From positions 310,001 to 374,000 of the forward strand of contig JAGYXB010002029.1 of NCBI GenBank assembly GCA_022495005.1: 64,000 nt of DNA, given 5' to 3'. A program made the translations under genes and the position numbers. The stretch comes from Rhyacophila brunnea (taxonomy: Eukaryota; Arthropoda; Insecta; Trichoptera; Rhyacophilidae). Positions 33,901 through 45,900 of this stretch are shown piece by piece (the stretch's first letter is position 1; each line of letters starts with the position of its first letter). Below the pieces are notes generated by a model that had not been told where the DNA came from, searched no databases, and saw only the letters and a list, made by a program, of their open reading frames with translations.

Positions 33901-36900
33901 GTTATAAAATGGGTATGTTTTTTCAGTGGAATATATTTTATCAGGTAATATTTCCTTAAAACTTTCAAAAAAATGTTTTCATACTTATGTATGTGATTTT
34001 AAAAAATTTGTTTTAAAAACACACTGAACTGGAGAGCGATGTATAGTAATTCGAAATCTCATTGAAAAATAGCTGATATTTTTGAAGATAGAGTGATTTT
34101 TGTAAAATTTGTTTAGTTTTCACTTTCCACTGGTTTTTGCCCGCTGCATGTACCTATGAGTCAGTAGCGAAAACAGCTCAAAATGTGTTAATAGACTTCA
34201 TTTTGTCATTTGAATACATATGCAAACTGTATAATAATTGTGCTTTATATAAAACTTATCCAAAAGAATTGACGTATTTTATTTATTTGTTAAAACCTTT
34301 CCTATTTAATTTATAAAACATATTTATCACCACATATAGAAATTATTTTACGACACGCATTTATGTCACACAATGAGCATACTTAATAAAGTCATGTGAG
34401 TATCATTGCCAGGAGTCAGGTTGTCAAGAGTAGTAGGTAATTATTTCTTAGACAGTGTCAAAAATAGCGTACATTGAAATAAACAGGGAGAAGAGGTTAG
34501 TCAATACCTTCATTTCGTGTCTGGTGGGTGGACAAAGTTTGGCATCATCGGTGCGAATCTCACCAGGCGGCATGTTGTTCAGACACTGCTCGATGATGCG
34601 CAGAGACTGTCGCATCTCCTCCAGGCGGCAAAGATACCTGCATTCATCAATTCAAATAATCTTATTCAACGGATCTATAATTATCATCAGTAGCAACCCA
34701 GGGTGATTCCTAATCTACTCCAAGAACTTCGTTTGAACCTCTCTCTGAAGTTTGGGCCTGCTAATTGACCCCACGGAGCACCTTTTTTTCGAATAGATCG
34801 AGCGCATGCTCATCTGCCTTGGTAAGAGTCCAACACTACGATCCATAGGTCAATATTGATTGGATCAACATACATGATTCTAAATTAAACATTTTAGCAC
34901 TGCTTTTAATCTCAAAATACGCTTTAAGTTATAAGGTGTGTTTCAATATTCTTTTCCCTTTCTTCCATGGTCACTCTTAAGTGCTATAAACCCCTCTTGC
35001 TTATTTCAAATGTCAATCCATATCAGCTTCTACAGCTCTGCTGAGTACATATAATCAATAGTATTTGTTGTAAAATGATCCATCTAAAATATCAGGACCA
35101 TTTTGTGCAATAAAACCAAAAAGCAATAAAAAGAAACAAATATGACATTACTAGATTTAGTGGCTGTCTAGCATGCCTGAATCCAGCGAATCCTGCTCTT
35201 GTTCAAAGACAAAAAAAAATATTGAACCTTGTGAGGGATCTACACATTGTGTATATGCCTGGTCCAGTCATATTTTCTGACATAATTTTAATTATTTGAC
35301 AACTAGCAACATCTGAAAATATTGTAGATACATAATTATAATAATTATATTAAATTTAATGTAGAAGCTGTTTTAAAAGTGATACTTGAAACCGTTACTA
35401 TGAAGCTTATTAATACTACCTGATCCGTGCCACGGACGAGTTAACTCGCCAAAGCATGTATGTCGCGTCAAGCCACGGACGAGTTAACTCGCGGGTTCTT
35501 GTAAACGTCATAACTTCTGAATAAACATTCTGTGTATATTTTCTGAACAATATCTATCATTTTAGTGTGAAAATATTCACGATAAACTCGATAAACATGT
35601 TGTGTTGGTAAGTTTTCACAAATATGTATCATTCTATTCCTATTTCATATTTTTTAAGGGATTTATTTTATTCCGAAAATAGCTGGCCTACAAGTGTCCA
35701 CCTAGTAAAAATTGGCTGGCAGTGATAAGGCATCTATCACATTAAATATTACAGTAAAACCTCGTTAATACGAATTCCGACCAAAAATGGGAAAAAAATT
35801 CAAATTACGAATTATGAAATGTATGGGGAAAAATATTAAAATTTTGAATTTTGTAATTTTCATTAATATCGTTTATGATCATAGATGTGGCTACCACATT
35901 TCCGGTTCCGTGTGTGTTAATGGGTCATAAAATGGCAGGATTATTTTTATTACCTTCTTAACCCGATCGATCGGCGCGTAAAGTTTCCATACAAAAGATG
36001 TACTGTCCGCGGTAGGTTTTTCGAAATGTTATTCTTCGCTGTATTATAATAAATATGGCAGTTAAAAATTGTGGGTACAACTGTTATCATGCCTAGATAC
36101 ATAAGGATCCAAGTGCCACACTAAAACACATAATGGAGTGTTGAATTTAGCTGTGTTTACTTTAACCTTTCTAACGCGGCAACTGACTTTAGTCAGCCTA
36201 TACGCGCGAGTCATCCGCGCGTCAGCCGACTAAAGTCATTTCGATTTTCGTTTGCCTAGTACTCCTTTCGGCCAGGCGCGAATAATTCGAACATTGATTT
36301 AATTTATTCAGAAATCATCCTTCTCTTGACATCTGTCAATGGATAGCCTAAACTTTTGTTCTATCTAATTTAAATAAATATTTTTCGGGAGCGGGTCTTG
36401 AATAAAAAAATATCAGTCATCGGGCCAATTCAAATTTGCCGCGTATATAGTGTCTTATCGCTTCTTAGTGCATGTGCGTCGAAGACATTTGACTGACGTG
36501 TTTGTAACGATACGAGTTTGCGATATAATAAGTTATATTGTTTTTTAATGATTGAAAAACTATGTGGTGCGTAAACTGTTAAATAGAATATTCGAAATTT
36601 ACATTGATCAAAGTGAATTTACAAAATATTTTTACAAAAGGAATGCTTTTGGAGATTGCATTCATTCGCCTATCTGCTATTATATTATCCGCGAGTAAAT
36701 AGTTTCGAAAATAATTTGAACAAGGTGTCATTTAAATATACCTAGGAGTCCGCGATTCAATATGTCTCTTTGTTTATCATTGATTAACATTTTTAAATAC
36801 TATTTTCTGGTTATAGAATTAGGTGAAACAGACAAAAATTATTTATTTACCCTAGTTATCAGCCATTTATAAAGAAAAGACACGAACACTCAGACGCCCG

Positions 36901-39900
36901 TTCCCGCATAAATGCGGAAATTGTCGTATTACGCAAACACCAGATCCCGCGCTACTGAATTTTTATACACTGCGCGGCAAATCATCGTCTGCTGGTGTGA
37001 GACAGACACTTGAGAATTATTTTTTTCGTAACACTATTCAAAAGGGTTTGATTCATGACTACTATTTTTTTTATGGAGAATTCTTCTTATATTTATAGTC
37101 GAAAATAACTCGAGTTACTTACTATCATGTCATTATAATAAAATAAGAGATTACCTATTCTAGTACCAGTGGGTCTATTCTATACTTATCGACCGCTAAA
37201 GTGATAAAGTAATAAATATTATCATACTTAGGGTAGGTTTGTATCAAAATGTTAGCACTTATTGTAACAATTACACGAAGTTGGTTTTTATTGTTGCAAT
37301 AAGTGCACCTATCTTGCTGCTGTTGAAATATCGCACTTATTGCAACAATAAAAACCAACTTCGTGTAATTGTTACAATAAGTGCTAATATTTTGATACAA
37401 ACCTACCCTAAGTTTGATACTATTTATCACTTTAGTGTTCGATAAGTATAGAATAGACCCACAGGTTATTGAAGTAATATAATAATAAAAAAAACAAATG
37501 AACTTGAAAATAAAATTGTGGTGACTATAAAGCATTTAGAAGTGCAAAAAGTGTTTGAAATTTAATATTTTACGAATTGTAATAGCCTAATAGGTATTCG
37601 AAAAATAAACCGTTTTGTTATAAACTATGTGTCATTCGATTCCATTCAGTTCATGGTCAATGGTAGGTACAAACCAGGCACTGGTGGTAAGTACATTACT
37701 CTCAAATAGCCAGTAGTTCTCAAGGATGATTTATTTATACTCGACCTGCAGTGCTGCAATGTGTATGGGAGTTCAAATAAAAGTTACACAGTTTGAGATG
37801 TCCTGGATGCTATAAAAATGAGCTATTTATGACTGATATTTTTTTAACACACTCAACAAAAATGCTCATAAAAGTCATAAACCATATTATTATTCATTAT
37901 GTGTATGACATATTTGTCGAAATCGTAGCCGTAGACTATAATACTGAACTGTTCTTACACTTGTTAATCTGTCATCGCCGCATTAGTCCAGCACCATTTC
38001 GTAAGTGTCATGGCGCCGCTCGAGTAAGCCGGCATTTTTTCAATGAAGAAATCTTGTTCGTGATTTCTTATCAGTTTTAGGCGACGAATGTTTATTTTTA
38101 GAGTCACATAAAATATTAGGTTCTGTCATAATCATTTTTGAACTTGACTCCGATTTTTTACTACTCTATTTGTGTATGTTTGACTGACATTTATTACGAT
38201 TTATTGATGCTTGAAATAACAACGCGCACTGTTGTACTAAGTCGGGATTCGTAACGCTTAGAAAGGGTTAATAAAATCTACTATAGTTCTTTGCTTTGAT
38301 AAACTCTGTAGCCATTTTCAATGACAAAACACTCGAGTTCAAAGCAAGTGCGCAGATAAAGACATTACTCACTTACTAATTTTATTTTCGTGTTAAAAGC
38401 ACTTAAAAATGCCATAAAAATTATTGAAAATAATAGCTTTTATTGGTGACTTTTGAATTATTGTTAATTAGTGTAAGTTTTATTGATGACAAATACATTA
38501 AAATTGGATGGCTAGTCACCAGTTTTATTTCATTGCATGGATTGTGTCAGCATTTTACATGTTTTATGGGCCATACTAATTTAAGCGTAAAGGTGAGTCC
38601 ACACTGGTTGAAAATATTATAATGATTTCTTTGTTTTTTTTTTTTAGTGAAACTTGGATTTTGTAGATTACTTTTCAGTTTTATTGAGCATTGTGTTATG
38701 TTAGTGATTGTCATTTTATGTTTTATAAAAAAAACAATATTTATTTTTTAAATTGCGTAAATTTTTCCAAGTGCTATAAAAACATTTTTTTGACTAAGGT
38801 TTTAAAAATTTATAAGCATTAAATTGCACTCGAAGATAATATGTAATATAGTTGAAAAGTCAATATTCCATGATTTATATTTTATATTATATTGTATATC
38901 TACCCGTGTGTTTTTTTAGCAAAAATTTATACGTTTTATATATTCCTTCTTAGTAATTCGTAATTTATTGGTAAAACTTGCAATCCTCTAAAATATAATA
39001 ATATATATTTTTTCATTCCGTGTGGACGCATCTTTGCTACATATTTATGACTATCAATAATGAGCTCGATTTATGACTTTGAAACAATTGGGGTGACACA
39101 TGAGTAATAAATGACATAATCCAGAACACAAGTTCAAGTACATTTTTAGAAATATTACGACAAATTTCTTTTCGTTTTTTGGTTGTCTTTTTCGTACTCC
39201 CGCACATGATGTAAAAATCGCGGTGAATTCAACTTTACACGGTAAATGCTCGGCGCACACTTAATTCGAATGAAATATATTTTGTATACCTACTGCGCAG
39301 AGTAGATTTGAACTGATGCAATCGTACCGGCGAATCTCAATAGATCGTGGGGGTTCGAAAGATCGATCTTTATGAAAATAAAACAACATATTTTTGACAA
39401 AGTTATCGATATGGCAGTACGAACACAAATCAGAGCAATTTTCAATACAAAAATCAATACTATGCGTGAGGTATTTCCTACTTTACCAACTTTTCAATTT
39501 TCGATATCAGGTGGTGCGACATACGCCCAGTATAAGAGCTTATGTTTAAAACAACATAAACATATGTACCATCCGCGTCGACCGGGTTAAAATAAGTAAT
39601 TTATGATGTTTTAAGAAAAGTCTGTCACAATTTTCAATGACTGGCTCATGAAATAGAGTACTTTATTATGATTTATTGTTGTATGCCAGGACTCTGAAAT
39701 AATTTCGAATTACGAAATTGGAATTAAAGGTTTAATTGGTTTTATATGAAAATAATGTTCAAGGGCCTTTTTTTTCGCGAAAATTTCGAATTATGACGAA
39801 TATCGAATTATCCGTGTTCTTATAAATGAGGTTTTACTGTAGTTTCTAAATGGAATGTGACAAATATTGATTTTGAAAATATATACATGTTGTTCTACAA

Positions 39901-42900
39901 ACTATGTTTAGATCTTGAACAAACTCTCTCAGAATGAAAATAATTATTTACTGAACCTAATTTACACTGATAATATAATTTTTACTCATATATATGGTGG
40001 CCACCACGGTGGCCGCGCGGCATAAGCGTTGGACTATAAAGCCGTGGGTCCCAGGTTTGAATCCTGGGTCTGGCAAGTACACATATTGTTTTTCAATTTG
40101 TGTGTGTCAGGGTATGGACCTAATAGGTTGAGCAAGTGGCTGACATCCATTTCTCGTAAAAAAACAAAATCTGTCAATACAAACCTCCACTCTGTGGAGG
40201 CCCATATGATCCTATCAGGATCGGACATGGTCGGAAAAAAAAAAAATATAGATATGCGTTAAAGATGATAGTATATAATATATATGTATCAAGCAGACCT
40301 GTCGTAGCAGTCCCCTTTGGTTCCAATGGGTACATCAAATTCCATAAGATGGTACGCGTCGTAAGGTTGCGTCTTGCGCAGATCCCATTTGATTCCTGAG
40401 CCACGCAGCATCACACCACTGCAAGAAACATTGAGTTCATATTTATTATATGGAATTATTAGAGCTAACGAAGATGTGAAAGTCTGTTTTCAATACCGTG
40501 ATATAATGGAAATTTATTCTAAACATAATCCCCGCACCGCTATCACTCAGCCAGGAACATAAAAATATTACAAAGACTGACGCAGATACTCATAGGCCAT
40601 GGAGCACTGAGAGGATAACTAAAATATTCAAACTGAGAGACAATGATTGTTACCCATGTGATGTCTACACCTCTCAAATAAAAACTAAACAACAAAATTA
40701 CACATGAACACTATACAAAATATCTAATTTAGTCCATTAAAAAATTAAATAAACGGAAGACCATAACAATGACACGGCTACATACTGAAACTCGTAATGT
40801 AAATATACAACTCTTGCCAATTTTTAGTATATTCCACTTCCCAAACAGTGCCTATCTAACTGTCTTTCAATGTCTCAAAAATACAAATATGTAATTAATT
40901 TATCTCTTATGTAATAACAATAACAAAACCACCTTGTACAAAAAAGTAAGAGTATGGTTTGTAAAAAAATTATTTAAAAAAAAATGTCTCAATAAAAAAT
41001 ATGACAAGAAATAAAGTGACATGACGTGTCAAATTAAAAAAATTACGTGGCAGTATATGACCAACGCCGTGTTTAAAAGGGCTTTTTTCACTGGTTCACT
41101 TTACAGTACACAGTGTAACTTACATAATCTTTAAAGTGAACGTCAAATGTTAAATAATCATTTTCTATTGATTATTTCGCCACAGGTATTTTTAAGATAA
41201 ATGCTAAATAATCACTTAATAAATAGTCTTCGTTACCGATATAAACCGTAGCATGCTGAAGATCGCCAAACGCACATCTGTTACCGTAAATAACCAGACG
41301 GATCATATAAGAAATACACCTCTACCTGAATCCGTAATTGAGAGCGTCCTGCGCAGATACGACACCCACATCGACAGTCCTCTGAACCCAGATGCGGTTC
41401 GTGGTCAACAAGTCTTCCACTTCATCCAGCCTCTCGCTGAACTTTGATGCAAAATCATAGATGTCATCCAGCAAGCCCAAGGGGATATCCTGTGATACAA
41501 AAATATTTATTCAATTAGAGAATTTTGACTACTATACCCATAGAGTGAGCCCTATAAAGTGTTATATGTTGGTTGGGTCAATTATGGTCGCCCTCATCTC
41601 TATATTTCAATTCAATTCATTCAATATTTTATATTACAAAATGGATAAGTAACATTTTTGTTACGGCTGAGGTTTGTGTCTCATAACGGGATTGTTTTTT
41701 TTATTTTTTGCAATTGTGGTAAGTACTTATATGCCAGGAAATACAATATTTCATTGGTGCAACCTTCACACCGAAATAATCAGTGGTTTGAAAGTATGCA
41801 ACTAAAACAGCAAATTATACTGCGATTACATTATGATCACGTCACATGCTGACACGATGACAAATTTAGTCTATGGTTTCGTCATTCCGCAAAATATTTT
41901 GAATGATTACTCTCTCTATAAATTCAATTATGGAAAGTGCCAACTATAATTTATTCATTATTCATTATTCATGGAAATTTAAATTAAAATTTTAACAGTT
42001 TCTACATGTGCGTACGTTAAAATTACTTGCGATATTGCATCCATAGATAATATTTTGAACAGAACCCAACCAGCAGACCATAGATAATAGACGTAAACAC
42101 CAGACATAGATAATAATTTAATAGAAAATCCATAGAGAAAACTATTAAAAACAAAGAACACACAATTTTGACAGGAGTCGAAAATGTGCAGAACATAATA
42201 AAAAACGTTCATTGAGTCATGCGGTTGTCGATGTGGCGCGGTACTCGTGAGGTTTTTTTTTTTCAAGAATTATTAATAACCATGTCCTTGCTTTTTCGTA
42301 CAAGGTGGTTGTTAGTAATTTGAACAATCACAAACACCCAGGCTTTGAGAAAAACACATAAATATCGTGTCCTGACCGGGAATCGAACCCAGAACTCTCG
42401 GGTGGAAGGCAAGCGCCGTATGCACTGCACCACGAGAGCCGCCTGTACTCGTGAGGTTGACCTCATTGTTGTTCTGGCGATTTCGGCAGATTTTGCTAAC
42501 TGACAATGTTCGTTTAAAGGTTCAAAATGTGCTAAGGTGGAAATATCAGTCTGATCATTTTAAATACCAAGAAAAACGACATTACACACTATTTTCCCGT
42601 ATTGGCAGCTTACTGTGACAGCATATAACGTGATGATAATGTATTTGAAGCATTAGTGTAAAGTTCGGTAGTTTTGATCAGTCATTGTCATCGTCATCTT
42701 ACCACTGAGATGTCTTATTGTGCACACTTCAAAAATAATGTGACTGATGTTATTTGATTGTAAATAAATTTGAATTGCCTTCCGGCATCTTCAGACTTAT
42801 GATGATATGATATGATATTAGAATGATGGAGAAAAGGCAAACTGACTGACCAAAGCTACTCCGCCCGGCCTGATGTAAGCGGCGTGCATGCGCGCCCCAG

Positions 42901-45900
42901 AAACTCTTTCATAGAACTCCATCATCTTCTCTCGCTCCTCGAACAGCCAGAAGAAAGGTGTGATGGCACCCACGTCCAAGGAGTGAGATCCGATGGCCAT
43001 GATGTGGTTAAGCAGACGTGTGATTTCCGCAAACAGGGCTGGAAATTCAAAACTGGGGATTTAGTACTTTCACTGGTGTTGTGATGGCCAAGGCTCACTA
43101 TAGGCTGTGACACAAAACTGTAAATTTCGATCGTAGTGCTAGTTATTGCTCATATTTTGAGTGCAATATGGTAAATTGTCTGGAGAAAACAATGATTGTT
43201 TTATATTGAAATAAATGGTAATATGTATTTGATGAAATATACAATCGAAAATCTTCATTTACTGAGAACAGGTTACCACATTGCATTCGAAAATAATCAA
43301 TAATTGTAACTCGCAATTCAGTCCCATGGCCTGTCCATAGTTGGCCTTATGTGATGGTATGTATTAACATCCACCATTGTTTCATATTAAAATAATGGAG
43401 ATATCTCCATACGGTACTGAAAAAATCTTCTTATTTATTTTTAGTCTTTTACATAAAGGATAGCCTTTATTTACAGTCTACAGATTGTTCTGGCTTAGCT
43501 CCTATAGATAGGTACCCCAAAAATTAAAATCTACCAAAATTAGAACATAAATATCCAATGTCTCATCAAAAACAATACGACCATATTGGCCCGACTATCA
43601 AGCAACCTTTTAGTCGCCCTGCACACATTCGTCTTCATGGCTTCAAAGACAGATAGTCAACAGTGGGGAGTTAAAATAACTTACTTCGAATGTACTTGGC
43701 GCGAATTGGCACATCGATGTTGAGCAGTTTCTCGACAGCCAGACTGAAGCATTGCTCGTTGCACATCATGGAGACATAATCCAGCCGGTCAAAGTAAGGC
43801 AGGGCCTGCGTGTATGTCTTATACTCGATCAGCTTTTCCGTGCCGCGGTGCAGCAAACCGATGTGAGGATCTGCACCACGCACAGTCTGCACACCACACA
43901 AGACGTGTTATTTTTAAGTACATAATGTTTCTGATGTAGAGTTCCACCACAAACGAACCAAGTCCAACAAATTGTGAAACGTTTCAGATGACAGTTCAGT
44001 TTAGTTTTTGCTTGAAACATTAAAAGTATACTGTTTTTGCATTGCTTGTACAAAAATTTGGTGCTATTATATCCATCATGGAAAATATAAAAAAATTGTC
44101 ATTATACATTTAATTTATTTTTTATCTAACATTTTAATGTAGTAAAATACTATCGGTACAATTTTCAGAGTTTCCAATTGACTCGTAGGTAATTGGGAGA
44201 AATTGTAACATTCTGCGATCTGTATTTACCCGTGAAATAAATGTTTTATGCTGGTTTAAAATGTTATTGTTTTAATGTCCATCATTTGCCATTCATATAA
44301 TGCTAAAACTATTTTTTTAAAATGTGATTATAATACTAACTAAATTATCAATTATAATGAGTCCTGCTTGGGAAGAAATTACTATTATATATTTTGTTTT
44401 ATCGACAAATTATTGAATCAATTAAATGTACATAAAGCTTTACATACTTCTCCGTCAAGTTCGAGGACCAATCGCAGCACGCCGTGAGCAGCCGGATGCT
44501 GAGGACCAAAATTCAACGTCATATTCTTCACTTCTCTTTCCACGGGAAACATCATATCTTAAAAATTGAAAAAAAATCTGATTTTCACTGTTTTTATTCT
44601 CCCAGAGTTTTGTGTTAATTCATCCTCTGGTTAGGTTAACATAAAGATAATATCTACAAGGCAGTAGCCAAACAAATAACCCAAATTGATTTATTATTCC
44701 ATCCGTAAGAAATGAAATTACAACATGAGAAACTAGACCATTAAACAGGTGCTATGAAAATATTGGGTGTGTCATCTTAACTAATATCGATTGTATATTA
44801 TCTATAGATGATTAGCACCGCACTTAGGAGAAATAGTTCAGTCAATAAATCAGTTTATATACAAAAATAATATTTAAACTAAACTGAACATACTACATAA
44901 CTACAGTCGAACTTGGTTATTACGAGGAAGATGGGACCGCCTGAATTTGCTCGTTATAAGCATTACTCGTTATATCGTTATATAACATTTTTCACGCCAA
45001 GTTCTGTTTAAGCATAGAACATAAAAAATCTGAAAACCATCGTAAAATCCCAAAACAAGCATGGCATTCATAAACTACAAAAGAAGTTGTTTATTATAAT
45101 GAAGTGCTGAGCCGCCGGCGCTGGTAGGTACCTACTGACTTCACAAAGCTTGGATTTTTTACATGCAATTTAAACCATATGCGTGGATACTTTTTCAATG
45201 TTGTCGGCGAAAATACCAATTAGGTACATAGACACTTAACTAGTGTCATAAACGTAATCCAATTGCGGCGGCATCGGTCTAGTTAACTGCCCGGTCGGAT
45301 TTTATTGCTAGGGTCGAAAATGTTATTTTTAAACGATCGATACATTAACAGTTTTGATCGGTATACCCGAGAAGTTGCTGGTTAAAAAAATGAATAAATG
45401 TATGGAGAAAATCATAAACTAAAATGTCAACGAATGTTTCCTCATTACATTCGAGATCTCGCTATTTCCGTGACCGTAATAACGAAGTTCGACTGTATTA
45501 TATTTGAAATTTTTGAGTTAAGCCAAATGTTATAAAAAAAATTCCAAACATTACCAGATATTCATATAACAAGTATACTTATAACACATTGATCACTGTC
45601 AAAGTGTTTATTATTCAAAGAATTTGGACATTGGATAGAAGGACTTTTACTCATTCCCTATTAGAAATTTAGTCTACATTTATATAATACATTTTGATTT
45701 TAAAATCGAACGATCGTATGTGTGGTTGTAGAGTAAGTTCATTATTTTCTTTTTTATTGGCAGCTTGCGTTCTAGTTTGAAGTCTGTCGGTTAGTTCATA
45801 TAATCTAAATATCGACTGCATAATCTGCAAACCAGCCAACTGCACTTTTGACCAAAAATTACATTTTGGTGGCATTTTGTTATAAAGCATGTTTATATAC

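Larger units (their letters stand above)
35962..39586. mobile_element. TTAA (piggyBac-type) element, second level of the nest
   Basis: TTAA at 35958-35961 and 39587-39590. The ends CCCGATCGATCGGCGCG and CCCGGTCGACGCGGATGG are similar, and their CCCGR tips resemble those of the autonomous piggyBac at 26949. Its own sequence is 35962-36161 plus 38272-39586. No transposase was recognised. Confidence 0.75.
35752..39839. mobile_element. pogo/Tigger-like MITE, expanded by nested insertions
   Basis: Left TIR CAGTAAAACCTCGTTAATAC and right TIR (other strand) CAGTAAAACCTCATTTATAA are flanked by TA (35750-35751, 39840-39841). Without the nested element the MITE is about 460 bp, consisting of 35752-35957 and 39587-39839. 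CAGTRAAACCTC ends are typical of pogo/Tigger elements. Confidence 0.85.

Noticed and set aside
37155..37535. Long open frames on both strands (126 and 68 codons)
   Set aside because: They are mirror images produced by the foldback MITE and have no protein-like composition.
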